20,387 bases of DNA from positions 692-21,078 of IMG/VR virus record IMGVR_UViG_3300029319_000561; one strand, written 5' to 3'. The notes below the pieces were generated by a model. That model made no database searches. It saw only the letters and a program-made list of their open reading frames with translations, and was not told the DNA's origin. The translations under genes and the position numbers were made by a program. Below are positions 7,090 to 16,293 of this stretch, piece by piece (position 1 is the first letter of the stretch; every line of letters starts with the position of its first letter). This DNA comes from a virus.

Positions 7090-7783
7090 TAAACCTAAGA
7101 AACAAGACTATAAACCTAGTGAGGCTGAGAAGACTCAAGCTTCTGTAGCAAAAGCAGAAAAAGATTATTTTAATGAGAAGTATGGTCCGCTTTTGCGTGA
7201 AATGCGTGATCTTGCTGCTACTGAAGATTTTGCACCAACAGCAAAAGGTAGAGCTCAAGCCGATACCATGCAAGCTCTTTCTGCTAGTCCTAGTTTAAGA
7301 GCTGCTCAATCAGTAGATGCAGCAGCAGATTTAGCTTCAGCCGCTGGAGCTCAACAGGCTCAAGCAGAGTTTCAAGCATTACAAGCAAAAAGACAACGTC
7401 AAGTTGGTGTATTGGGCACTGCAAGAGGTCAAGCTGCAGATGCTACAACTGGTTTATCTAGAGCGGCTAACATACAGTCTACAAGTGATTTGAGTAGGGC
7501 TAGGGATAAACAAGCCGTAGCGGACGCTAGGTTTGCGGCTGGTTTAAAAGTTGGAGGTACGTTGCTTGGTCAGGGTCTTGAAAATAGGCAAGGGGGCGGC
7601 ACATTCTTTAGTCCTGCAGGATTAGAGACAGCTGGCGGAGGTTTAACAGGTAGGTTTAGAGTAGGACAATATGGAAACTATGACCCAGTTACGGGAAAAG
7701 CGTATGGGGCAGAAGCTGACCAACAGATTCAAGAACAAAAAGGTTTAACTTCACCATCACCGTTCCTTGGAGGAATGATTTAA
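7082..7783 (+). CDS. Putative internal virion protein, Ala/Gln-rich helical
   Basis: Protein of 233 residues with no recognised family. Residues 1-150 are Ala, Gln, Lys and Glu-rich and look almost wholly helical (for example AAGAQQAQAEFQALQAKRQR). From about 155 it becomes Gly-rich with a hydrophobic patch (AGLKVGGTLLGQGLENRQGG), then ends in a Gly/Tyr/Phe-rich flexible tail. Size and character resemble the small ejection proteins of P22 (gp7) and T7 (gp14), and it opens the run of genes leading to the giant ejection protein. Its ATG overlaps the end of the upstream gene by eight bases, so it is coupled. Function is inferred from composition and place. Confidence 0.5.
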   Translation: MSNKPKKQDYKPSEAEKTQASVAKAEKDYFNEKYGPLLREMRDLAATEDFAPTAKGRAQADTMQALSASPSLRAAQSVDAAADLASAAGAQQAQAEFQALQAKRQRQVGVLGTARGQAADATTGLSRAANIQSTSDLSRARDKQAVADARFAAGLKVGGTLLGQGLENRQGGGTFFSPAGLETAGGGLTGRFRVGQYGNYDPVTGKAYGAEADQQIQEQKGLTSPSPFLGGMI

Positions 7784-8373
7784 TGGTAACAGGTTTAACT
7801 AGACAGATGTTAGGTAACATTAGTAATGAGACTACAGATTTCTCAACGTCGAATCTTCCAGAAGTTACAGATCCTGAAGCAACTTATGCTCAAATAACTC
7901 GTCAAGATTACGAAAACTATGTAAGAGATTTCAGGGCTTTTGAAGAAGACTTAATCGATACTAAAGATGATACTAGTCTTGTAGATCAAGCGTCTGTAGA
8001 CGCTGCTAATCAAGCTAGAATAGCTAGAGAAATACAGCAAAGAAATATTGAAAGGTACGGTGGAGCTGGTTTAACAGCCGTACAAAGGCAAGAACAAGCT
8101 AAAGCAATGAATTTAGGCGCAGCTACAAACCTTACGGGGTTATTGAATAATGCTAGGATTGGACAACGTGAGATTAATCAAGCCACTCTCGCTGATTTAA
8201 TAAACATAGGACAAGGCGTAAATAGAAACGCGTTACAAGGGTTAGGAGATGCTTCGTCTATGGCGGCTAACAAAAGGAATGCGTATAACAGCGCAAAAGC
8301 AGCTCATAGGGGTCAAATGATTGGGTTAGGAGGCTCTTTGGCTAGCGCGGCTGTACTAGCGTTTGCAATTTAG
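7783..8373 (+). CDS. Putative internal virion protein, T7 gp14-like in size and layout
   Basis: Protein of 196 residues, the same length class as T7 gp14. Residues 1-70 are mixed and acidic; 70-170 are helical and rich in Ala, Gln, Asn and Arg (ARIAREIQQRNIERYGGAGL); the C-terminus is a hydrophobic stretch (MIGLGGSLASAAVLAFAI, about 179-196) that could insert in a membrane. That combination of amphipathic helices with a glycine/alanine membrane-like end is typical of proteins ejected with DNA to form a channel through the outer membrane. The helical part resembles the upstream protein in its ALxxLxxA pattern. The ATG overlaps the preceding TAA by one base and has GGAGGA at 7769-7774. Confidence 0.55.
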   Translation: MVTGLTRQMLGNISNETTDFSTSNLPEVTDPEATYAQITRQDYENYVRDFRAFEEDLIDTKDDTSLVDQASVDAANQARIAREIQQRNIERYGGAGLTAVQRQEQAKAMNLGAATNLTGLLNNARIGQREINQATLADLINIGQGVNRNALQGLGDASSMAANKRNAYNSAKAAHRGQMIGLGGSLASAAVLAFAI

Positions 8374-8382
8374 GATATAACT

Positions 8383-10413
8383 ATGGCAGTAGATATAGGA
8401 CAAATAGTATCGAGCGCTCTAGGAGGAGCAGAGGCATCTTTTGCTCGTAAAGAACAACGTATGAATCTTGCTGAGGCAAGAAGACGTAACACTAGAAAAG
8501 AATTAAATAATCGAGCTATAACTTCTGGTTTATATACTTTAGATGACCAAGGTAATTTTCATGTAGATATAAAAAAAGCTTATGAAAGCCCTGAGTCTAA
8601 AGCTTTACTTTTAGATATTATAAATACTTCGGGTAGTGGAGCTGCTAACTATAAGGACTTAAATAATCAAGTAAAAAACGGCACATTTGCGGATCTTCCT
8701 AAAGTAGTAGATGCTGGGGATGGAACTCCTAATTTTATTGCAGAGATAAAAAAAGAAGATGGTAGCATTGAACCTTTGACGGAAAATAGGACTTCAAACC
8801 CCAACGATAATCCTGCCCTTATTGACGCTGCTTCTTTAGAGCTGTTAGCAGAGGGAGCAATGCTTAATAGTATGGGCGAGTTTGGAGTAGACGGCACAGC
8901 TGTAGCTATTTTACAAAATTTAAACTTTAATAGCCCTACAGTTAGAGCTCAAGAAGCTACAGTAAATGCTTTAAGGGATGAAGAAGATCCCGCTGCTTTA
9001 ACTAACTTAATCGCTCAACTTGGGCCTACTATAAAACAAACAGACCCAAATAGAGGAAATGTTAAGGTTGATGAATTAGAAACTAGAGTAATAGATCGTT
9101 CTGAGTCATTATTCGGTTCAGCTCCTTCCACGGTTACTGGCGACAAAGATGATGATACCGCAACTGTCACTGGACCTGCTCGTACTACTATAGACGAAGA
9201 AAGGACTAAACAGCTTGCTACTAAATATAAAATAAGTGAGGATACTGTAGCTGCTCTAATGAACGTAAAACCCAGAGGCCCTAGAGCAAATGTAGGCAGA
9301 AATGCTCCGTTTAAAGAAGACCCAATTGATGTCCTTTCAGATCAAATGCTTATTGATTCTGGATATATGGAAGAAGGAAAAGACGCACCGCTTTTTAAAC
9401 TAAGAGCTAAAAGAAAGTTTGTAAAAGATTTTTATAAAGACGCAGAACAAGAAGTTCCAACACAACAAGAAGTAGATGAAGGTTTCTTTGTTAAAGATCC
9501 AAAAGGAGCTAAAGGTCCAGCAGATGATTTTGATTTAGGCTTTGATATTTCAGAAATACCAACAGATATAGAAGGAGCCACTACATGGTTCAGCGATAAA
9601 GCTAATACAGATAAAATCGATCAACTTGATCCAGACAAGGTCGCTAAAGTTAGGGAGTTTTTAGAAGATAAAAACATTAACAGCAAAAAAGAATTGGTTG
9701 ATGCTGTCAAACAAGGAACAGTTACAGATAATCAAGCTAGGAGTATAGCTAGAATAACTGCTTGGTCTGTTGTTGATAAAAATGGGCAAAAAGATGCGCA
9801 GCTATCAGCTAATATATATTCTGGGTTTATCAATGAAATGCAAACAGGTAACCCCGATATAGACCCAGTAAAACTAGCTAATGCTGAAACTGCTAGAAAT
9901 AAACTAGCGTTAGAAGTAAAGAAATTTGGAAATACTTTATCAACTCAACAAAGAGATGAATATAAGTCTCTTCTAGAGCTCTATGAGACTGCAGGAGACA
10001 AAGGTTTTGATAGTGCTGAGTTCTTACAACAGTTAAAACCTAGAACTACTTTATTCTTAAGAGATAGGAATTTCAATGAGTTAGATCAAACAGAAAAAGC
10101 TTTAATGGATGGGGTTTTATCTCAAGCATTATTAGAAAGCGCACGAAAGTATGGTTCTACCGGCATCGGGGATTGGTTCATGGATATTTTTAGGGGCGAA
10201 GCTGGCGATACTTTAGGAAATACTATGGATAATGTTGCTATTAAGTATGACAAACCTGGCCCTGACGGTAAGCCTATTGAATTAGTCTTTTTAAGAACTA
10301 GAGGGGGTGGGCAAATCGAAGCTGAGGAAAGCATTACTTGGAATAACGTTACAGAAATTATTGGTGAGGGACAACTGGCTAATTATCTCTTAAGTAGGGC
10401 AAAAAGAAGGTAG
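8383..10413 (+). CDS. Putative internal/ejection virion protein, 676 residues
   Basis: Large soluble protein not recognised at family level. The N-terminus is an amphipathic, Arg-rich helix (about residues 5-46, with GAEASFARKEQRMNLAEARR). The rest is hydrophilic, strongly charged, mostly helical by eye, with acidic linkers around 235-260 and 365-400, and has no signal peptide or transmembrane segment. Length and position, between the gp14-like protein and the giant protein, suit a gp15/gp20-type ejection protein that forms part of the periplasmic conduit. Its ribosome binding site AGGA (8372-8375) overlaps the upstream stop codon, and it is followed four bases later by the giant gene. Another structural role cannot be excluded. 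Confidence 0.45.
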   Translation: MAVDIGQIVSSALGGAEASFARKEQRMNLAEARRRNTRKELNNRAITSGLYTLDDQGNFHVDIKKAYESPESKALLLDIINTSGSGAANYKDLNNQVKNGTFADLPKVVDAGDGTPNFIAEIKKEDGSIEPLTENRTSNPNDNPALIDAASLELLAEGAMLNSMGEFGVDGTAVAILQNLNFNSPTVRAQEATVNALRDEEDPAALTNLIAQLGPTIKQTDPNRGNVKVDELETRVIDRSESLFGSAPSTVTGDKDDDTATVTGPARTTIDEERTKQLATKYKISEDTVAALMNVKPRGPRANVGRNAPFKEDPIDVLSDQMLIDSGYMEEGKDAPLFKLRAKRKFVKDFYKDAEQEVPTQQEVDEGFFVKDPKGAKGPADDFDLGFDISEIPTDIEGATTWFSDKANTDKIDQLDPDKVAKVREFLEDKNINSKKELVDAVKQGTVTDNQARSIARITAWSVVDKNGQKDAQLSANIYSGFINEMQTGNPDIDPVKLANAETARNKLALEVKKFGNTLSTQQRDEYKSLLELYETAGDKGFDSAEFLQQLKPRTTLFLRDRNFNELDQTEKALMDGVLSQALLESARKYGSTGIGDWFMDIFRGEAGDTLGNTMDNVAIKYDKPGPDGKPIELVFLRTRGGGQIEAEESITWNNVTEIIGEGQLANYLLSRAKRR

Positions 10414-10417
10414 TCGT

Positions 10418-13400
10418 GTGGCGATTGAAAATGATACATTTTTCAGCGAATTTGCAAAAACTTCTGCTGGAGAAATAGAACAAGACACTTTTCAGTCTGA
10501 ACAAGCAGCACAAGGCGCACAGCTAACTGACCCCATTCAAATTTTTAAACAAGGTGTTTCTTCCGGGGCTAATAATCTAGCAGCTAACATACAGTATTTT
10601 AAAGGCATTGGTAACTCCATCATGGAGGATCAAGATGCTTTAGAGAAAAATCTTTATGCAGCCGAAAGGTACGAACGGGAAGCTGGCATGGCTATGGCGG
10701 ATGTACAGCAGTTTGATGATTTTCTAGAAAACCCAACCGCTTTAGGTTTTGTAAATCAAGTAGCAAGTGCAACAGGGCAGTTCGCGCCCTCTGCTATTGC
10801 TAGTGTGGCTTCAGCTGTATCTGGAGCTGGAGCGGGGGTTGCTGTTGTTGGGCTTACAGGCGTAACAAAAGGTCTAGTTCAAACTGTAGCAAAAAAAGAA
10901 ATTCAAAAAGTTTATAAAAAGAAAATGAAAAAACAGCCCCTTACTAAAGATGAAGAAGATCTTTTAAAGGGGTCTTACGAATCTTATAAAAAACTTAGGT
11001 TTGGCCCTGCTGCTAAAGGCGGTGCTGTAGCGGGTGCAGTAGCTCAAGAATATCCGCAAGGCGCAGGTATAGCGTTTGCTAATTTTGCTGAAGAAGATAT
11101 GACTGATCCAATTCGAGCGTTTCAATCTCTAGGAATTGGTGTTCCGTTTGCTGCAGTTGGTGTGGGAGCAGAAGCATTAGTATTTAAAGGGCTGACAGGT
11201 GTTCTTAAGAAACAAGGATCGGGGCCTATCCATAAACGTATTTTAGGAGCAATAGGACAAAGTGCTGGTAGAACGGGAGTTGTAGAAGGTCTAACAGAAG
11301 GCATACAAGAAGAACTTTCTGTTCAACAAAAATTTGCTATTGATGATGACTACAGTAGAGCTCAAGCAAAACTAGATAGAGCGCAAGCTGTATTTGCTGG
11401 TTTCTTTGGTGGTGTGGGTATAGGTGCGGCTGGTGGAACGGTAGCTGGTACTTTAAATGCCGCAACAGGTAATAGGATTATAGATAAAGCTAGAGAAAAT
11501 GTAATAGGTGGATATAGACGAGAACAATACAATGACTTTTTAAAAGAAAGGTACGGAATAGATCCAAAAGATGGACTGGGTCAGGTAGCTACAGAACCTA
11601 AAGCATGGATAAAAGCTCAAATAGAAGCTATATTTGACCCTACTAATTCTAAAGATTCTATTTTTATAGACAGAGCTAGCATAGGTATTTTTAACGAAGT
11701 TAGAGACGAAAACCCAGAGTTAGCAGCCCGATTAGATCAAATACCTAACCATTCTGCAGCGGATACAGGCGACCTGTCCGCTGGACTTCTGTTTAGTACC
11801 GATGGCGCAAAAGTAAACAAATTTAAAGAGGTTACAGATGAGTTTTTATACGACGGTACTAAACAAGACGAAGTTCTCGTAGATATTTTAGGGTATGAAC
11901 ATGGTAGGCTACCTGACGCTGATAGAGTAGTAGAAGTAAGAGATGCTGCTAATAATGTATTATGGTACCAATCTACAACCCTTGAAAAAGAAGCAGACGT
12001 AAAAGCAAAAGCAAAAGAACTATTCCCAGAGTCCAACAACATAGTCAGCGTTGACATAGATGATCACCTTTCTAGGAGAAACCAAGGACCAAAGGCTAGA
12101 GGGTCTGGACCATTTGAGTTAGATGATGAAGGCGAGGTAGTACAAGACGACGGTATAACTGAAGAAGAAGAACAAGAAGCCTTAGCTGCGTTTCGATTTG
12201 AGACTCCAGGTATTTCAGAAGAGCCAGGTATTAGGTCGGCTAATCAAAATGCTAGATTAACAGTTGAAGGTATTCAAAAAGGTGAAGGTTGGTCTAGAGG
12301 AGCATCGAGAGATACACAGTTGCAGACAGATGCCGCAGCTTATTTTCCTGCCTTTCCTCAGTATGCGGACAGAATGAACAGCGAGTTAAATCGTGGGTTT
12401 TACTCGGATGCTTTATTAAGGACTTATTTAAGAGTTTCAAAGAGAGCGCCTAATAATATTTATGTTATACAAGCCATAGATCCAGAAGCTGATAATGTAA
12501 GGTATGAAATTAAAAGATTAAATACTACGGATGGGCAAGTAGATATTGGACTAGGAATACCTACTGCTGTAACTGAAGCTATAGAAACAGAAAAAGATAG
12601 AATTTTTAGGGGTGGTAAACCTACTGGGTGGAAGATACAGCCCCCAGGTATTAATCCTCAGACTAAACAACCATATAAAATGGTGCCAGTATATATGCCT
12701 GCCTTGACTATTTTAGGTAGGAGAATAAACACTAGATTGGGACTTGCTTCGCCCGAATCAACTGAACTGCAAGGAGCTTTAGAGGGATTTAATACGATAT
12801 TTGTAGAGTTGGGAAAACAAAAATACAAGTTAGACTTTCCTGGTAAACAAGGTGTTGGCCCTAACAGAACTCCACTACCCTTCGAACAGTCAAACGCTAC
12901 TGTGTATCGTTCTAGAGGTAGAGACTATTCTTACAAACAACTACAACCAACCGGTGGCTTTGTAACATCAGGACTTGCAAGTTTAAAAAACAAAGTTCTT
13001 GATGTTGACGCTGGTCTTTTGCAACAGTTAGGTATTACTGAAGAAGAGATTAACGAAATTGAAACTTTAGAGGAGTTAGAGAATCTAGTTGAAGAAGAAA
13101 TAAACCCTAATATATCTGAACCTCAGAACAGAATTATGACTTCTAGTATGTTTGAAGGAGCAGAGTTTCCAGAGTTAGTTACCGGTAGACAACGAACAGA
13201 TGTACAGTTTGAGGAAGGACAAATCTTTGTAGACGAAAATGAACCCCTGCTTTTGAGAACAGAGACTGTTACAGATGTAGAAGGTAACAGAAGTGAAGTA
13301 CCAATTTTTCTTAGAGCTGGAGACCCTAATGCGGTAGTGCTAACAGACGAACTTAGAGCGGCGGGGTTTAAACCAGGTGACGTAGTTAACAGACGGGCAA

Positions 13401-16273
13401 CAGCTAGAACAGTGACGGAAGAATCTACAGACTTTGCACCTCTTACACCAGAGCAACAAGCTGCAGAAGAATACAAAGCTGCTACATTTGATGAGTTAGG
13501 TAGTACCACAAGACGAACAGATCCTGGTAAGTTTGTAGATGTATTCCCATCTTTAGCACAAAGGCTAGGAGACCCTCAGTTTGTTAGTAAGTTGTCTTTT
13601 ATAGCTAAGGATAGATTTAAACTTAAGAAAAGAACTAGAATATTTACATCAGACGTTAACTTTGACGAGGTACTTCCTTTAACAAAAAGCACTTTACCCA
13701 ATCTAAACTATATAAAAGCTCAACAAAATATTCTGAATGATTCTACAGAGCGAGCTAGGTTTATATCGTTAGGCAAAGAAAACATAATTTTAGTTAAAAT
13801 AGGTGCTAATGCTGGTTCTGCTGAGCAGGGAGCAGCGATGATAAGCATTGCTCATGAATTTGGTCACGCTGTATTTGACCAAGAGGTCACTAATAGTCTA
13901 ACAACAGAGATTGGTAAAAAAGTATATGCAGCCTTTGAAGCTGAGAGAAATGCCCCTAACGCCCCTGAAGCGTATCAAGAAGGAAATGAACATGCGTATG
14001 AAGAATGGTACGCCGATAAAATAGGAGGGTTTTTATTAGCAGAACTTAGGAATGAAAAAGTTAAAGCAAAGAATGGGGTTGAGTCTTATTTTAAACGTAT
14101 TGCTAAACAGATAGCGGATGCGTTTAGGAGTCTTGGTTCCGAAATAAGTAAGAGGTTTTCAGTTAATCCTGATTTTACAGACTACGCTCAAAACGTAGTT
14201 AAAACATATAAAGATGGGTTCGTAGACCGTACCCGTAACAAAGGCTCATATCAGCAACGGCGTTATTCAAGGGCTATGGTAGATAACTTTGTTCCTAAAA
14301 CTTACAAGAGTGCAGCGCAAAGAAGTTTCTTCGAGTCTCTTAAAAAAGCTTCTATAGAAATATTAGAAGATCCTTCAACTAAGGCTCCTCTTTATCTAAA
14401 GAAAGTATTCTATCCAGCTGATAATTTCTTAAAAGCTCTAGGCAAAGAAAAAAATATAGGTAAAGCGCTGGCTGCAATGTTTTACACTGCTAGTCAATCA
14501 GAAGGGGGCACAGGTCTCTTAACAGCTAACATCGTAAAAGCTAACGCAGAAGTTAATAAACTTAGCGCTATATTAGAGCTAGATGATGTAGCACAAATAA
14601 CTCCTGAAGCTGAAGCTATCTTATTAGAAGCTGAGAACGATACTATTCCTACCGAACAGTTAGGGGAAAAAGCTAAACAAGTAAGAGAATGGCTTTCTGA
14701 CTTCTACGATAGAGAAAACTTAGGTGCTATTTTTAATAATAAAAAGATAGAAAATTATTTCCCTAGATTGATAGCTGTTGCCGAAATTAGTGAAAACGTC
14801 GCTCTACAGGATTCCTTAGTTAATTTAATTGTACAAAACAACCCTAACACTACAGAGAAAGTAGCAAGAGAAGTGGTACAAGGGTTAATAGCAGAACCAG
14901 CAAATGCTCTGTTGGAAGGTAACGAAACGGATGGTGAAGGTAGATTTAATTTAGGATTAGCTAAAAAAAGAGCAGAGTTGTTTAAAAACATAGGTACGAA
15001 AGATTTAAGAGATGCTCAACTATTAGAAGAACCAGCAATAGCGGTTCGTAAGTACTTATCCAACAGTATAAAACGTTCAGAGTTCAACAAACGTGGTGGA
15101 GCTAAAAGAGTACAAGAGCTTATAGACCAGCTATCAGAAAATGAACAAGGACATGCTATAGATGCTGTAGATGCAATCATGGGCAGGGTCAATCCAAACA
15201 TGGGTGCTAATTTTAGGTTTATTAATAGTTGGGGCTTGGTTGCAAACATTACAACGCTCCTGGCGTTCGCTGTGTTTGCGTCTTTACCTGACTTTGCTGG
15301 GCCTGTTCTTAGGTCAAAAGAGTTTAGTGCGTTTGGTAACTTTGGTAGGGAGCTCCAATCTTATTTTCAAAACAGTGAGGAAGCCTCTAGATTTGCAAAA
15401 GATATAGGCGTGGTATCTACAGATGCTATAAATACTATGTATATCAATGCAGGTGAACTAGATTTTATGAGCAAGAATGCTAAATTCGTATCTGAGAAGT
15501 TTTTTAAGTACACAGGTTTAGAGTGGTACACAAGGTTTACAAGAATATTTGCTGCAGGTATGGGACGTAGGTTCTTAATGGAACATCAGATGAGAGCAGA
15601 CCAAGGTGATGTAAGGTCGCAACGTTTTCTAAAAGAGCTCAATGTTACACCAGCGCAGATAAAAGCTTGGAATAACTCACAGAATGTAGAAGCACATCCT
15701 GAAGTTAAGTTGGCTTTAGCTCAGTTTGTAGATGAGTCTATCGTTAGACCAAATGCTGCTGAAAGACCAGTGTGGGCTTCTGACCCTAGGTTAGCTTTAG
15801 TTTGGCAACTTAAGTCTTTCTTTTACGCATACGGAAAAAATATAGTTGGTGGTGTAATGCGAGAGTCTAGCAGCAGAGTAAGAGAAGGTGCGGGTATGAA
15901 CTCTGCAACTTTACCTCTGTTACTAGCCGCTAGTACCTTACTGCCGTTAAGTATGTTAGGGCTAGACCTTAGAGAAAGGTTTAAGGTAGGATTAGCATGG
16001 GCGTTACCAGGGGTAAGCCCAGAAGATAAGAACTACAGAAAGTCTCTAGATATGGAGTGGGATAAGTATAGTTTTGAGATCATAGATAGGTCAGGTGTGC
16101 TTGGACCGTGGGCTCTAGCAGCACCGTTATTTATGGAAAGTAAACGATATGGAGATCCGTTTTGGATCAGTCCGCTTGGCCCTTCAGCTGAAAAAGCTTA
16201 CGATTTATTGAAAGGAGATTTAGAGTTTGGAGACATGACTCCTATATACAATCAAATAGGAGGATTTGATTAA
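10418..16273 (+). CDS. Giant ejection-type virion protein with zinc metallopeptidase domain
   Basis: Protein of 1951 residues from a GTG start (10418) behind AAGAAGG (10404-10410). Domains in order: residues about 116-160, 200-264 and 325-358 are Gly/Ala-rich hydrophobic segments, some with glycine-zipper spacing, suggesting membrane insertion; 440-1100 is a long mixed region; about 1130-1200 is a zincin-type peptidase with HEFGH at 1146-1150 after an edge strand (ENIILVKIGANAG), and EEWYAD at 1195-1200 giving a likely third zinc ligand (E1196) in an ExxxD arrangement; 1607-1631 and 1832-1850 are hydrophobic segments; the block with WQLKSFFYAYGKNIVGG (about 1800) is a pattern seen near the end of very large phage polyvalent proteins. 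Place and size suggest the T7 gp16-like last ejection protein. Whether the peptidase acts on virion proteins, peptidoglycan or host proteins is unknown. No RNA-polymerase or transglycosylase motif was seen. Confidence 0.65.
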   Translation: MAIENDTFFSEFAKTSAGEIEQDTFQSEQAAQGAQLTDPIQIFKQGVSSGANNLAANIQYFKGIGNSIMEDQDALEKNLYAAERYEREAGMAMADVQQFDDFLENPTALGFVNQVASATGQFAPSAIASVASAVSGAGAGVAVVGLTGVTKGLVQTVAKKEIQKVYKKKMKKQPLTKDEEDLLKGSYESYKKLRFGPAAKGGAVAGAVAQEYPQGAGIAFANFAEEDMTDPIRAFQSLGIGVPFAAVGVGAEALVFKGLTGVLKKQGSGPIHKRILGAIGQSAGRTGVVEGLTEGIQEELSVQQKFAIDDDYSRAQAKLDRAQAVFAGFFGGVGIGAAGGTVAGTLNAATGNRIIDKARENVIGGYRREQYNDFLKERYGIDPKDGLGQVATEPKAWIKAQIEAIFDPTNSKDSIFIDRASIGIFNEVRDENPELAARLDQIPNHSAADTGDLSAGLLFSTDGAKVNKFKEVTDEFLYDGTKQDEVLVDILGYEHGRLPDADRVVEVRDAANNVLWYQSTTLEKEADVKAKAKELFPESNNIVSVDIDDHLSRRNQGPKARGSGPFELDDEGEVVQDDGITEEEEQEALAAFRFETPGISEEPGIRSANQNARLTVEGIQKGEGWSRGASRDTQLQTDAAAYFPAFPQYADRMNSELNRGFYSDALLRTYLRVSKRAPNNIYVIQAIDPEADNVRYEIKRLNTTDGQVDIGLGIPTAVTEAIETEKDRIFRGGKPTGWKIQPPGINPQTKQPYKMVPVYMPALTILGRRINTRLGLASPESTELQGALEGFNTIFVELGKQKYKLDFPGKQGVGPNRTPLPFEQSNATVYRSRGRDYSYKQLQPTGGFVTSGLASLKNKVLDVDAGLLQQLGITEEEINEIETLEELENLVEEEINPNISEPQNRIMTSSMFEGAEFPELVTGRQRTDVQFEEGQIFVDENEPLLLRTETVTDVEGNRSEVPIFLRAGDPNAVVLTDELRAAGFKPGDVVNRRATARTVTEESTDFAPLTPEQQAAEEYKAATFDELGSTTRRTDPGKFVDVFPSLAQRLGDPQFVSKLSFIAKDRFKLKKRTRIFTSDVNFDEVLPLTKSTLPNLNYIKAQQNILNDSTERARFISLGKENIILVKIGANAGSAEQGAAMISIAHEFGHAVFDQEVTNSLTTEIGKKVYAAFEAERNAPNAPEAYQEGNEHAYEEWYADKIGGFLLAELRNEKVKAKNGVESYFKRIAKQIADAFRSLGSEISKRFSVNPDFTDYAQNVVKTYKDGFVDRTRNKGSYQQRRYSRAMVDNFVPKTYKSAAQRSFFESLKKASIEILEDPSTKAPLYLKKVFYPADNFLKALGKEKNIGKALAAMFYTASQSEGGTGLLTANIVKANAEVNKLSAILELDDVAQITPEAEAILLEAENDTIPTEQLGEKAKQVREWLSDFYDRENLGAIFNNKKIENYFPRLIAVAEISENVALQDSLVNLIVQNNPNTTEKVAREVVQGLIAEPANALLEGNETDGEGRFNLGLAKKRAELFKNIGTKDLRDAQLLEEPAIAVRKYLSNSIKRSEFNKRGGAKRVQELIDQLSENEQGHAIDAVDAIMGRVNPNMGANFRFINSWGLVANITTLLAFAVFASLPDFAGPVLRSKEFSAFGNFGRELQSYFQNSEEASRFAKDIGVVSTDAINTMYINAGELDFMSKNAKFVSEKFFKYTGLEWYTRFTRIFAAGMGRRFLMEHQMRADQGDVRSQRFLKELNVTPAQIKAWNNSQNVEAHPEVKLALAQFVDESIVRPNAAERPVWASDPRLALVWQLKSFFYAYGKNIVGGVMRESSSRVREGAGMNSATLPLLLAASTLLPLSMLGLDLRERFKVGLAWALPGVSPEDKNYRKSLDMEWDKYSFEIIDRSGVLGPWALAAPLFMESKRYGDPFWISPLGPSAEKAYDLLKGDLEFGDMTPIYNQIGGFD

Positions 16274-16293
16274 ATTTAAGGTATAATTTTGAA

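Noticed and set aside
13123-13509. Minus-strand open frame of 128 codons inside the giant gene, and similar ones at 1331-1702 and 16242-16616
   Set aside because: Ser/Val/Leu-rich translations typical of the complement of Glu/Asp/Lys-rich coding DNA; all lie within strongly supported + strand genes.
10418-16273. Virion RNA polymerase (N4-type) as identity of the giant protein
   Set aside because: No polymerase motifs were found; the zincin motif and membrane-like segments fit an ejection protein better.
16282-16287. TATAAT shortly before the BppU-like gene
   Set aside because: No -35-like sequence at 15-19 bases upstream and no extended -10 TG; a start of transcription here would fall at the ATG. 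Most likely chance in AT-rich DNA.
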